The position numbers were made by a program, and so were the translations under genes. The notes under the pieces were generated by a model. It was not told the DNA's origin, ran no database searches, and was given only the letters and a program-made list of their open reading frames with translations. From Deltaproteobacteria bacterium (GTDB lineage Bacteria; Myxococcota_A; JAADFL01): a DNA stretch of 64,000 nt. Shown here one piece after another: positions 53,097 through 63,200 of the stretch. Location: the NCBI GenBank assembly GCA_013152945.1, contig JAADFL010000087.1:1-64000 (forward strand). The letters run 5' to 3'. Each line of letters begins with the position of its first letter. The first letter of the stretch is position 1.

Positions 53097-53780
53097 ATGA
53101 AAAATACATCCATTGTTTTCCTGAGAGACGGTCTTTCTTTTTTTTTCGATCTCCTATATCCGCCCGTCTGCCTTTCATGTGGTGTCCAGCTTCACTCTAC
53201 TTCTGATATTTTCTGTCCGATATGCAATGAATCACTATCAAGGTGCAATCCCTATTCCATTGTTCCCGTCGCTTCACATCTAACCCGGATAATTTCGATA
53301 TTCGAGCATGGCGGGGCCATGGCCCATGCAATAAATCGGATGAAATACGGTAACGAGCTGTTTGCCGGAGTAAGATTGGCCGACCTTTTCTCAAAAGAAA
53401 TGTCCGAGGAACTCATAAGTAGCAATCTTGTTTCAAGATCCACAACGGTCATTCCCGTGCCTTTACATATCAATAGGTTAAGAAAGCGTGGATTCAATCA
53501 ATCCGCCGTGCTCGCCAAGCCTTTGGCTGTAAGCCTGTCACTCGATTATCGTCCGGGCCTGCTCGATAGGATCATTGATACGAAACACCAGACCGGCCTT
53601 ACCGGGACCGAACGCTCCCGCAACGTCAAGAATGCATTTGCTGCTTCTGCCGTTGTGCCGGAAGATATATTGCTGGTGGATGATGTTTTCACAACCGGTG
53701 CTACAAGTTCGGAATGTGCCCGGGTGCTTTTAAAAAACGGAGCAAAAAATGTATCAGTGGCTACGCTTGACAGGGCATGA
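53097..53780 (+). CDS. ComF-family phosphoribosyltransferase-like protein
   Basis: The roughly 227-residue protein has an N-terminal zinc-binding cysteine cluster (CLSCGVQL, CPICNESL) and a C-terminal phosphoribosyltransferase-type loop VDDVFTTGATSSECARVL. It also shows the RKRGFNQS signature of ComF/GntX proteins, which in some bacteria help DNA uptake or nucleotide reuse. The start is either TTG 53085 (overlapping the rlmH stop) or ATG 53097; I used the ATG. It closes the operon starting at epmA. Confidence 0.85.
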   Translation: MKNTSIVFLRDGLSFFFDLLYPPVCLSCGVQLHSTSDIFCPICNESLSRCNPYSIVPVASHLTRIISIFEHGGAMAHAINRMKYGNELFAGVRLADLFSKEMSEELISSNLVSRSTTVIPVPLHINRLRKRGFNQSAVLAKPLAVSLSLDYRPGLLDRIIDTKHQTGLTGTERSRNVKNAFAASAVVPEDILLVDDVFTTGATSSECARVLLKNGAKNVSVATLDRA

Positions 53781-54259
53781 CCACAAAGTTAATTTTTTAA
53801 TGATTGGATATTATCCTAATCCCTATTTTATTTTACCATTTTAATATCAGATAGTATTCCTCGATGGCATTTCAACCTCTGGTTTGGCTTATTAAGAAAA
53901 TACATTTTCTTTATTATTTTTATTTCTGCCGAGCCTGGCGTTCATGGCACTTCGGTCTTTCGATAACTTCTTATAACTGGGGTCGCCGTCGCTTCAAGTC
54001 CAGATCGCTTGCCTCAACCAGATTGAACAACTTGTCCCGGCCTGTCTTTTATGGGCAAAAAAACTATCATTCAATAGTACTGGAGATTTAGTGTTCAATT
54101 TATATGTTTTTTAGGATTATTGGTATAAAACATCCTCGATAAATAGGTATTTTATCATATAATTTTATTAAATTTTATTAAATTTAATCCCTTTGTTGTT
54201 GACATATATACTAAGCATACTTAACCTGTGATTGTAGTTTTATTTGGGAGGTGTTAACC
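53781..54259. other. 479-bp AT-rich spacer before the H1-like gene
   Basis: No gene is evident; the open frame at 53864-54091 lacks a ribosome site and coding character. The right end holds the putative promoter of the H1-like gene. The AT-rich 54100-54200 stretch contains repeated AATTTTATTAAATTTT. Confidence 0.5.
54199..54227 (+). promoter_or_regulatory. Putative promoter of the H1-like gene
   Basis: A perfect TTGACA at 54199-54204 is followed after 17 bases by TAACCT at 54222-54227, a weak -10 match. The ATG at 54260 has a GGGAGGTG ribosome site, so a short leader would result. Confidence 0.4.
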
Positions 54260-54568
54260 ATGGCAACTGCAAAGAAAAAGAAGACCGTGAAGAAGGCGGC
54301 GAAGAAGAAGGTCGCAAAGAAGAAACCGGCAAAGAAGAAGGTCGCAAAGAAGGTCGCAAAGAAGAAACCGGCAAAGAAGAAAGTAGCAAAGAAGAAAGTC
54401 GCAAAGAAGAAGGTCGCAAAGAAGAAAGTAGCAAAGAAGAAGGTCGCGAAGAAGAAACCGGCAAAGAAGAAAGTAGCAAAGAAGAAAGTCGCAAAGAAGA
54501 AGGTCGCGAAGAAGAAACCGGCAAAGAAGAAAGTAGCAAAGAAGAAGGTCGCAAAGAAGAAAAAATAA
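54260..54568 (+). CDS. Histone-H1-like lysine-rich protein
   Basis: This 102-residue protein is almost wholly built from [10 protein letters not shown] pentads (about 18 copies) after [12 protein letters not shown]. It resembles the histone-H1-like lysine-rich C-terminal tails found in some bacteria, which bind DNA non-specifically and are disordered. The composition is over half lysine. The start follows GGGAGG, and a hairpin terminator lies about 80 bases after the stop. It could act as a nucleoid protein. It stands alone, with its own promoter-like sequence. Confidence 0.8.
   Translation: MATAKKKKTVKKAAKKKVAKKKPAKKKVAKKVAKKKPAKKKVAKKKVAKKKVAKKKVAKKKVAKKKPAKKKVAKKKVAKKKVAKKKPAKKKVAKKKVAKKKK
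54421..54540 (+). repeat. 60-bp tandem duplication in the H1-like gene
   Basis: Positions 54421-54480 and 54481-54540 are identical except for one base. Each unit encodes four pentads. The gene is therefore prone to length change by recombination or slippage. Confidence 0.95.
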
Positions 54569-54648
54569 CTGCTTAAGTGCCCCAGCCGGATAAAATAGCA
54601 TGCCTCATTGATCGTAGCAGATTTAAAGCCTGTGGTTTGTTCACGAAT

Positions 54649-54668
54649 AAACCGGGCAGCCGGTTTTT
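54649..54668 (+). terminator. Rho-independent terminator after H1-like gene
   Basis: AACCGG (54650-54655) pairs with CCGGTT (54660-54665) around a GCAG loop, followed by a T-run to 54668. It lies 80 bases after the stop and overlaps the end of the convergent GH2 gene. Confidence 0.7.
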
Positions 54669-57600
54669 ATTTCGATTTACTCGCCGGCATAATTATCTTT
54701 TTTGACCGGTCCACAGTAACTTCCCAGGAGACATCGGGAGTCTTGACTGCATATACTCCAGGCTCCAAACCGGAAAAATGAACCAGGCTGTTTTCACCGG
54801 GCGAGGCTGCACGGGATATTGGAGCGCCAAATCGCCTCTGAAGCTCTATTTCACCTCCAGGCGTAGATTCGATATCAAGATCGAATCTTGGTATCGGAGA
54901 AATGCCGGGCTCATTGTGAAGAAATTCATTTTCATCATTTATAATCAAAAAATCATGCCAATTATGAGAAAGCAGGTTTCCCGCTGCATCCAGTACATCC
55001 AAATCGATATGAACATACATAGGAGATTGCAGATCGCTTTTCCCGTTTCTCATGTTCAACCGGCACACCTGCCTTATTGAATCAGGCTCTATATCCAATT
55101 CCAATTTCCCCTTGAAGACTTGTCGCCTGTCTTCGAAGCCGCCTCCAAGGACGATTATCTCATTTTTCAGAGACTTTGGATTCCAGAATAAGTCCTTGAA
55201 GCCTTCTGCAAAGGAAGAGGGATCGGATCTTAATAAAAACCCTGAACTTTTTTCTTTGACTGTATAAATCAAGAGTGCATCCTTTATTTCGCGGTGTAAA
55301 TCATTTATCAGGAGCACTGGAATATCATCGGCGACTTTGGGATTCATTACCGCATGCCTGTGGGGCACAAAGGCCAGGATAGGCTGGTTGGCCGTGGCGG
55401 CCCACCTGTAGCCGGGCATGGAGCGGCCGTCATCGTCCATTGTGGCCCATGTTACCGATGGCCAATAACTGTTCAAGAGGAAATAATGCGAACTCCCGGT
55501 GGGCGCATAGCGCCTGGCACGCAAGTACTCTATGTTGTATTTCAGGACTAACGCCTGATACATCTGTGATGCAAAAGCCCAGTCGCCAAAACATGAATAG
55601 TCGGATGTTCTTCCAATTCTTGCCGATAGGTAAGGCAGTTGAAGACACCTGTACATCCAAGCCCTTGCCGCATCATCGTTAGTAACGGGCCACATTTTTG
55701 CACCGTGTTCCAAAATGAATTCTTCTGCCTTGAATGGAACAGCCTGGGCCCCGTACTCTATCGGCAATGGAAATTTTGCGCCAAAGATATCCGTATACGA
55801 TCCATTATACCAGCCATAGTAGACCGTCGATTCAGTACCCTCGTTTCCAGTCTTCTGAATCGGCCTGCTACGCTCGATTGATACGGCAGTCTCGTACAGC
55901 TCCTGATCGAGCTCTTTGTTACCCGTCCCATCCATGAGTATAGGCATTTGGTCTGTACTATCGAATATGATATCCGGAACTTTCCTGCCGGTATCCAAGG
56001 GCACATTGAAAGTGAAAAACGGCTCGTCATGCAAAGACCACCACAGAATGCTCGGATGGCTTTCATAGAGCAATAATGCCTCGGCCAGCATGCGTTTCAT
56101 CACGCTCATATTATTCGTCAAGCCGGGATCGCCGCATGCCCGCTTATGATTTGCTACCGAGTATTCCCATACCAGCGTGAATTCCTGAAACACGAGTATG
56201 CCCATTTCGTCGCAAAGCCTGTAGAAGGACCTGGGCTGGAGATGATCCAGAACAATAATGCCGTCCAGGTTGGATTCAATTACCGACTGCAACAATCTTT
56301 GATGCAGTGAATGGCCTGATTCTGCGATGTATATTGTGGGAATCAAATTCGCGCCTCTAATGAACATTCTCTTGCCGTTAACCTTCCACACCATGGCCCT
56401 GCCATGTTTCTTCAGCTCGATTTTGCGAAAGCCTATTTTCTCGCTTGCTTGATCCATGATTCGATCATGACCATGAACCTCGACTTGCAGTTTATATAGT
56501 GAAGGTTTCCCGAGCTCCGGATGGCTTGCCGGCCACCATAGCCTGGGGCTTGGCACCTCCAGTACCACATTCGCAGACCAAGGTCCGGGAGGTACGGAAA
56601 GTCTTAATGCCTTTTGGGAAAAATGCTCGAAGCCGACACCGGACAACCGGATGGCCAATGTCACATCCATTGTTTTCATCGTATGATTGAAAAGATAGGC
56701 GCCGATTACAAGTTTGCCCTTTGAAAAATCATCAGCGACAAGGGGTCTGATTCGTAACCACTCGATCGAAACCTCCCCGGTAATTATCATCTCGACCGGC
56801 TGCACGATACCACCGGTCCCAAGCGACTGGGCTTCTTTTGCTCCAAGGTTTATAGAGCCGGGCCTTGTATCGTGATAATTCAGGATGCCCTTTATCCAAA
56901 TCTTTTCACAAGCCGGAAGGTATCCGTGCTTTTGAGCGGATTCCATGGCATAGTCCCATGGGTTCTGTACCCTTACTGACAAAACGTTTTCTCCGGGTCT
57001 CAACTTGTTGGTGACATCAAAGCTGAACGGATTGAAATATCCTTCGTGTTCACCGGCATTGTCCAGCGTGTTCGAATTCAAATAGACCTTTGCGAAATAA
57101 TCGATTCCGTGAAACAAAAGGTAGGCCCTTTGATTCGGGTCGAGTTTATCCATTGTGAAGCGGCGCCTGTACCACACGGGATAGAACACATTTTTTAATG
57201 CAGGATCCTGACGGCCGTAGTTACCGGGCACATTTAGCCTTTTCCAGGAAGAGTCATCAATATCCATGGAATGAAAACCAAGGCTTTCACCTTTGTCATC
57301 CGGGTCAGGGGATATTGCCCATTTCCCTGACAGATCGATGCATTTCCTGGCCCTGGGGCCAAGGCGGTTTGGAAACGCACAAGGCATAGTCTCGAGATTT
57401 TGGGCAATGGCAAGCGACTCGAACAACGAATTGGGCATGACCGAAAAGTCCGCAACCGCCCTGACGACCAACTCGGACGCCTCGAATCCCGCAGCCTTGG
57501 CGAAAATCCTAACCAATGGTGAATGTGGTGTAAGGATGAATTTCGCCCATGTGCCGTCGAATCCGGTGCGCTTGAGTATTCCTTTACCATCGGCTACCTG

Positions 57601-57690
57601 CACTTGTGCAGCGGCCCCGGGGCTCACCGCGAAACCAATGGATTGTCCAGGGACATAGGTTGAAGAATCCGACTTTAGCAAGGTTTTCAT
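54667..57690 (-). CDS. Glycoside hydrolase family 2 (beta-mannosidase/galactosidase-like)
   Basis: This 1007-residue protein has the GH2 multi-domain layout: sugar-binding jelly roll (SGKWAISPD..., VPGNYGRQD, VWYRRRF, LLFHGIDYFAKVYLN), Ig-like linker and TIM barrel. In the barrel, FIRGANLIPTIY is followed by the acid/base segment WWSLHDEPFF, where the usual N before E is D, and the nucleophile segment PIEYGAQAVP, with E as expected from EYGAQS-type mannosidases. A fourth region ends the chain. No signal peptide is seen, so it works in the cytoplasm. The start at 57690 follows GGAGGG; a longer frame to 57798 lacks such a site. Confidence 0.82.
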   Translation of the reverse strand: MKTLLKSDSSTYVPGQSIGFAVSPGAAAQVQVADGKGILKRTGFDGTWAKFILTPHSPLVRIFAKAAGFEASELVVRAVADFSVMPNSLFESLAIAQNLETMPCAFPNRLGPRARKCIDLSGKWAISPDPDDKGESLGFHSMDIDDSSWKRLNVPGNYGRQDPALKNVFYPVWYRRRFTMDKLDPNQRAYLLFHGIDYFAKVYLNSNTLDNAGEHEGYFNPFSFDVTNKLRPGENVLSVRVQNPWDYAMESAQKHGYLPACEKIWIKGILNYHDTRPGSINLGAKEAQSLGTGGIVQPVEMIITGEVSIEWLRIRPLVADDFSKGKLVIGAYLFNHTMKTMDVTLAIRLSGVGFEHFSQKALRLSVPPGPWSANVVLEVPSPRLWWPASHPELGKPSLYKLQVEVHGHDRIMDQASEKIGFRKIELKKHGRAMVWKVNGKRMFIRGANLIPTIYIAESGHSLHQRLLQSVIESNLDGIIVLDHLQPRSFYRLCDEMGILVFQEFTLVWEYSVANHKRACGDPGLTNNMSVMKRMLAEALLLYESHPSILWWSLHDEPFFTFNVPLDTGRKVPDIIFDSTDQMPILMDGTGNKELDQELYETAVSIERSRPIQKTGNEGTESTVYYGWYNGSYTDIFGAKFPLPIEYGAQAVPFKAEEFILEHGAKMWPVTNDDAARAWMYRCLQLPYLSARIGRTSDYSCFGDWAFASQMYQALVLKYNIEYLRARRYAPTGSSHYFLLNSYWPSVTWATMDDDGRSMPGYRWAATANQPILAFVPHRHAVMNPKVADDIPVLLINDLHREIKDALLIYTVKEKSSGFLLRSDPSSFAEGFKDLFWNPKSLKNEIIVLGGGFEDRRQVFKGKLELDIEPDSIRQVCRLNMRNGKSDLQSPMYVHIDLDVLDAAGNLLSHNWHDFLIINDENEFLHNEPGISPIPRFDLDIESTPGGEIELQRRFGAPISRAASPGENSLVHFSGLEPGVYAVKTPDVSWEVTVDRSKKIIMPASKSK

Positions 57691-57875
57691 GCAGCCCTCC
57701 AAACCCTCGATCAATGGATCAATAATAGTAGCCGGCCATGACAAATACCAACCTCTATTCCGGCTCGACCGGGCTAATTGAGATTCCGGGGTCCTCAATC
57801 ATGCCTTTTACTTTGGATGTGCCTCATGTTTTCAGACTTGATAATACCCTGACTTTAGGCTAAACGCCCAATGCT

Positions 57876-58526
57876 ATGGATGATATAGGGCTACTATCCA
57901 GGTTCCTGTCAGAGCGCCGCAAGGCACGTATCGAGGAGGTACTTTCCAAAAGGACATACAATTTAACCATGGTATTCGAGGAATTGCACGATCCACACAA
58001 CATTGCGGCGGTGATCAGGACCGCCGAGGCTTTTGGAATCCAAAGAGTGTTCATCATCCCGGAAAAGGACGGCAAAACAGGTTTGTCCAGGAAGATTACC
58101 AGGGCCGCGGATAAATGGATCGATATCAGAATACAGGACTCCATTGTTTCATGCTTATCCGAACTGAAAGAGCAGGATTTTTCCATCCTGGTCAGCTCGC
58201 TTGGACCAAAAGCAAAGAGCATCAGGGAATTTTCTTTTAAACGCCGAACAGCCATGGTGCTGGGAAATGAGAAGAACGGCGTGTCGAAGAAGGCCTATGC
58301 AATGGCTGACGGAGTTTTCGTTGTTCCCATGCTTGGTTTCGTAGAATCATTGAATGTTTCCGTCGCTGCAGGCCTGGCCCTGTACCATGCAACAATGGAG
58401 AGAGCCAGGTTGCTCGGGAAAAACGGTGACCTTACCGAGCAGGAAAAGGCGGTTTTGAGACGCAAGTGGTATCGTCAATCAGTCAAGGGAGCGGACATGA
58501 TCCTCGAAAGAATGGCCCGCAAGTGA
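57876..58526 (+). CDS. trmH: tRNA (Gm18) 2'-O-methyltransferase TrmH family
   Basis: The 216-residue SPOUT methyltransferase has the three knot motifs of TrmH: NIAAVIRTAEAFGI near residues 44-57, VLGNEKNGVS, and PMLGFVESLNVSVAAGLALY. The N-terminus LTMVFEELHDPHN resembles E. coli TrmH, which methylates G18 in tRNA. The ATG at 57876 has no strong ribosome site; a nearby out-of-frame ATG at 57871 is ignored. It is divergent from the GH2 gene and convergent with the Rrf2 gene. Confidence 0.88.
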   Translation: MDDIGLLSRFLSERRKARIEEVLSKRTYNLTMVFEELHDPHNIAAVIRTAEAFGIQRVFIIPEKDGKTGLSRKITRAADKWIDIRIQDSIVSCLSELKEQDFSILVSSLGPKAKSIREFSFKRRTAMVLGNEKNGVSKKAYAMADGVFVVPMLGFVESLNVSVAAGLALYHATMERARLLGKNGDLTEQEKAVLRRKWYRQSVKGADMILERMARK

Positions 58527-58536
58527 CTATACGAAT

Positions 58537-58998
58537 CTAACTTTCCAAAGTCCTGGACAACGAGTCCACCCTACTCTCGATTCGCTTCAGGCTTTTTTCG
58601 TTCATCAAGGTTGCCAGGGACAGGTCTTTCAAAGTTACTTCAATCAAAAGGCTCAATAACCTGTAAACCAGTCTGGCGGGGCAATCCTTGTTCTTGTCGC
58701 AAACATCCTCGTCCAGCACGCAGTCCACCAATGCAATTGGACCAATCTCTGCCTTGAGTATGGAAGCCAGGCTTATTTCTCTTGGAGATTTTCCAAGTAC
58801 ATAACCGCCCCCGGGGCCCTTGATTCCCCTTATCAAACCTGCATTCTTGAGTGGAAGAACGATCTGGTCCAGGTACCGTCTCGAAATATCGGTACGTTCC
58901 GCCACGTTTTCCAGTTTTACAGGGGAACCTTTCTTCGAATGCAATCCAATGTCCAAAATCATGCGAAGTGCGTACCTTGCCCTGGTGGAAATCTTCAT
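58537..58998 (-). CDS. Rrf2-family regulator with Fe-S cysteines
   Basis: The 153-residue winged-helix protein has the Rrf2/IscR start MKISTRARYALRMILDIG, helix-turn-helix VAERTDISRRYLDQIVLPLKNAGLI, and three cysteines C93, C100 and C106 at the IscR-like cluster position, so a 2Fe-2S or nitric oxide sensor is plausible. The start follows GGAGG. The hybrid kinase gene lies 32 bases upstream on the same strand, so it may be co-transcribed; no isc or suf genes are present. Confidence 0.88.
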   Translation of the reverse strand: MKISTRARYALRMILDIGLHSKKGSPVKLENVAERTDISRRYLDQIVLPLKNAGLIRGIKGPGGGYVLGKSPREISLASILKAEIGPIALVDCVLDEDVCDKNKDCPARLVYRLLSLLIEVTLKDLSLATLMNEKSLKRIESRVDSLSRTLES

Positions 58999-59030
58999 CG
59001 TACGCCTCCTGCTTCCTCACCAGACGTTAA

Positions 59031-60161
59031 TCACGGCTTTTGCGGAAACTTCGCAATAAAGGTGGCCCCACCGCCCGGGGTGTCTTCGAAAGTCAAAGTT
59101 CCACCATGTGCATTCATTACCTGTTTGCAAATACTCAAGCCCAAACCGGTTCCCTCTTGATCCTTTGTGGAATAGAAAGGTTCAAACAACTTTTCCGCCG
59201 CCTTGTCAGGGATACCTACTCCGTGATCGATAATTCTGTACTCCAGGGTGTCTCCGGTTATCTCTATCCTTACTATTATCTTGGACCCGGCCTCGCTGGC
59301 CTGGGCTGCATTCTTGAGGAGGTTCAGCAGAAGATGATTTACCTGTTGAGAATCAAGTAACCAGCTCTTCAGTTCACCCTTCTCGAACTCAATTTCGATA
59401 TCCCTGAAGGATGGATGGTATCTGCATACTCGAAGCACTTCTTCCACCGGCCCGGCAGGTGATATCCTCGACGGCATGAAAGGCAGTGAAGCACCCCTGG
59501 CAAAATCTCTGATATGTGTGGCCATTCCTCCCAGGGTTTGAACCTGTCTCTCCAGGGCCTTTAAGTCTTGAATCTCGTTTTCCCTGGTTCTTGTCAGCAT
59601 ATTGTTCATTCCCAGAAGGACAACCAGATGGTTGTTCATCTCGTGGGCCATCTCTGCAGCAAACCTGCCTACTGCTGCAAGCTTTTCTCGTTTAATAAGT
59701 TCTTCCTGGGCCTCTTCCAGTTGCCTCGTCTTCTTGAGTAAATCCTTGTTCGTATCAGCCAGGTCGGCGGCCAGCTTGCCTTTACTCGCGCGAAGATCTT
59801 TCCATTCCAAGGCCTGTTTTATGGTAAGCTTCATGTCGTCTATATCCCAGGGCTTGATAATGTAACGGTAGACTCTTCCCTCGTTGATGGCCTTCAACAT
59901 TGCTTCAAAATCCGCATAGGCGGAAAGAATAAGCCGGACTATCTCCGGATATAATTCTTTTACCCTGGTCAAAAGTTCGACGCCGGTCATTCCGGGCATA
60001 CGCTGGTCCGCCACCACCAGTTCGATATTTTCTTTTTCGAGCAATGACAGTGCAGCTTCTCCGGTCTCGGCTAACAGCACATTGTATTCATTTTCCAACA
60101 GCATTGCGATGGGATCCAGGCTGTCTCTCTCGTCGTCTACTAACAAGATGCTGCGTTTCAT
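59031..60161 (-). CDS. Response-regulator histidine kinase hybrid
   Basis: The 376-residue protein begins with a receiver domain (phospho-Asp D52 in VVADQRMPGMTG, IIKPW end) and then, through a coiled coil (about 125-160), a histidine kinase with H173 in AAEMAHEMNNHL and an ATPase domain (LLLNLLKNAAQA, DHGVGIPD, GTGLGLSICK). A REC domain at the N-terminus of a soluble kinase suggests that it receives phosphate from another kinase and passes it on or gates its own activity. No DNA-binding domain is present. It follows the large kinase gene by 131 bases. Confidence 0.88.
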   Translation of the reverse strand: MKRSILLVDDERDSLDPIAMLLENEYNVLLAETGEAALSLLEKENIELVVADQRMPGMTGVELLTRVKELYPEIVRLILSAYADFEAMLKAINEGRVYRYIIKPWDIDDMKLTIKQALEWKDLRASKGKLAADLADTNKDLLKKTRQLEEAQEELIKREKLAAVGRFAAEMAHEMNNHLVVLLGMNNMLTRTRENEIQDLKALERQVQTLGGMATHIRDFARGASLPFMPSRISPAGPVEEVLRVCRYHPSFRDIEIEFEKGELKSWLLDSQQVNHLLLNLLKNAAQASEAGSKIIVRIEITGDTLEYRIIDHGVGIPDKAAEKLFEPFYSTKDQEGTGLGLSICKQVMNAHGGTLTFEDTPGGGATFIAKFPQKP

Positions 60162-60292
60162 AATCCGTGTCTCCCTGGTCTATATATCACGGTTTACTTA
60201 TATAGCTCTTACCCCAATAAGTCTTAACATACAAGCCCTTGGTTATCTGCCAAGGAAACACCGGGTTTGCCTTGACTCTGGAACAACAAGGT

Positions 60293-63200
60293 CTAGGAGG
60301 CAATCGGCAAAACGACACGTATCTTGGTTCCTGCGCCTTGTGAACTCTCCAAATCAATGTCTCCACCCAAATCCTGTACTATCCTTTTACACAAAGACAA
60401 TCCAATCCCCATGCCCTTGCCCGGTTCCTTGGTTGTAAAGAAGAGATCAAAAACTCTTTCCCGGTTCTCCTCGGGTATTCCAGGGCCGTTGTCTTGGACC
60501 AACAAGACAGCCCGGCCGGATTCCGCTCTTGTCGAAACTAAAATCTCGCCGCCTTCTTCAACCGCTTGCAAAGAATTCTCAACCAGGTTTATCACGGTCT
60601 GCCGCAATTCCTCACGCGGTCCCAATACCGTGGCATTGGATCCGATATCCACTACGAGGTTCACTTTTTTATCAGATGAACCGCAAATAAGGTCGGTACT
60701 CGATTTAACCAACTTGTCCCAGTCGATTTTCGACCATTTCCCCTGCATTTTGCCCTGGCTGTATTGCTGTAAGCTGGTCACTACTTGATTTATCCTGGTC
60801 AGTGCCCTCTGTGCCACATTTTCCATCCTTGTCATGTCACTGGATTCTTTATCATCAGCCATATGTCGCACGAGGCTTACAAGCGCCCTGTGAGCGTTTT
60901 GCAACTGGTGAGCTGCATTCCTTAATTCATGAGCCATGCCCGAAAGCAGGGTCTCCAGTGACGCGGCTCGCCTCCTTGCAGCCACCTCGGTTCGGCGAAA
61001 CCTGTTTTTCAGTAGATTTTCAACGCCGGCCAAGAGTTCCTTCTTCTTGAAGGGCTTGCCGATGTACAGATCCGCGCCTGCCTTGTGTCCTTGTATCTTG
61101 TGTTCCGTTTCCTGCCTGGCGGTCAACAACACTACCGGAATATCCTGCAATTTTGGTTCCCGCTTGATTCTTTGACAAAGTTCGATTCCGCTGATCTTCG
61201 GCATCATGATGTCCGCAATGACCAAATCGTGTCTATGCTTTACCAGTAACTCGAGGGCCTTTTCTCCATCCTGGGCCGACCAGACATCGTACTGATCCCG
61301 TAAAATATTGTTCAGGTATTTCAAAATTTGCGGATTGTCGTCTACCACCAGTAATCTTGCGGCCTTGGGCTGGATTCCATCCTGCCTGGGGACCAACCTG
61401 CGTTCTGTTGCTTCCTTCAAATCCAGAAACCGGTATTCCGGCCTGGCCAGTATCTCATCACTCCACTCTTTTAGTTCACTATCTGCCTCCCGCCTGGCCA
61501 TAACCACGGGCTCTTGCCTCACCCTTTTCTCGATACTCTCCTGGGGAACCTGATCGGCCCTCAAGGGCAGCTCTACATCGAATCTGCTTCCCTTGCCGAG
61601 TTCACTCTCTACCGTAATGTTTCCACAGTGTAGTTCAATCAACTCCTTTACCAATGCAAGGCCCAGACCGCTTCCATAGTGCCTCTTTGTACTTGAATCG
61701 TCTACCTGGTGGAACCTGTTGAATACCAGGTCAATCTCATTGTCCGGTATTCCTATTCCAGTATCTTCCACCCCAACAAGCACTGCCCCATGTTCGGCTT
61801 TTTCCTGCACTCTTACTTTAATCGAACCGCCCGGTTCTGTGAATTTAAGGGCATTGGATAAGAGGTTTACGAAAACTTTTTCCAACTTGGTCTCATCTGC
61901 TTCAATGACGATTTCGCCTGTTGCATCACAGGATAAGTCGATATTCTTACGTAACGCCAACGGCCTGGAAAAATCGGATACTTTTCGAACCAAACCGCAG
62001 ACATCAAACAGATCGAGTTTAAGCTTCAGCCTTGCCTCTTCGAGTCTGCTCAAGTCCAATAAGTCGTCTATCAATTTGAGCAGCTTCAAGGCGCTCATAC
62101 GCACACCTTCCAACTGTTCTTTCAATGTGTCGTCCAGGGTTGTGGATGCGTCCTCCAGCATGGATTCCACCGGGACCAGGATTAATGTCAACGGTGTTCG
62201 TAGCTCGTGACTGATGTTTGCAAAAAACCTGCTTTTCAGCTTGTCCAGATCTCTTAACCGTTCATTGGCCTGGGACAGATCCCTGGTTCTTTCATTTACA
62301 CGGCTTTCAAGTTCCCTGGCCAACTTTTCAAGGTCTCTTCTCTGCCTGTCCACGGTTCCAAACAACACCGCATTGGATAATGCAATCGAGCCACGGCTCG
62401 ACAAGAGTTCCAGGTAATCCAGATCTTCCTTGGAATAGGGCCGCAGGTTCTTCTTTTCACCCAAGGTGATATAGCCCAACACACGCCCTGCATGGAAAAG
62501 AACCGAAAAAACACTGCTCCCTGTTTCTTCAAGGAATCTTGCAGCCGCGTCACGTACAATCGCCAATCTTTGATCAGCCGCCATGTGACCTTTTTCAATC
62601 ACTATGCCCATTTTTCCGGCCTTCTCAAGCAAATCAGAGCCGGGACCGTGCGAGTTCAAAGCCGGTTCGGGTATCGTTCCCTTGACCTCAACCGCAAGAG
62701 TTTCCCCGGAATCCGGCAGGTACTCGATTTTTGTCCACTCGGGCATTACACCTTGGTAGATTACGTGGACAAGCCTTTTTACCACCTGCTTTTTGTCCGA
62801 CAGCACGGTCATATCTTTTTCGAATTCGTCCAGCAGGCTTTGCCTGTCGAACGCTCGCCTTAAAAATAACCGGTCCAACCTCGGTTTCACGGTTCGAATG
62901 TACGCATAAAAGACCACGAAAGTCGTCGAAAGGAGCAATACCACCGTAAACCTGCTCATCCCGGTTCCTATGTACGAATAGAGCCAAAGTATTCCATACA
63001 GCGGGGCCATGAAAATGGACAATGCCAGCACCCAGCCCAGGGTTCTATGAACTACTGTACGTATTTCCCACAGACGGTGTTTCACGATTGCATAGGTAAT
63101 AATTAACGGGAATACAGGCAGGAACAGGTGGGGCAGGGTTGCAACAAGGCTTCTGGTATTGAAAACAATTGGAAATACCGAGCCTGTGGTGGAAAAAAAA

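Noticed and set aside
53864-54091. Small open frame of 75 codons in the AT-rich spacer
   Set aside because: There is no ribosome site, the composition is aromatic-rich and non-coding-like, and no motif is present.
54421-54540. CRISPR-like or satellite array
   Set aside because: The units are contiguous and encode protein pentads, with no spacers.
54240-54601. Open frames in other frames of the H1-like gene
   Set aside because: The 15-base repeats keep all frames open. Only the AKKK frame has a good ribosome site and start and matches known H1-like tails.
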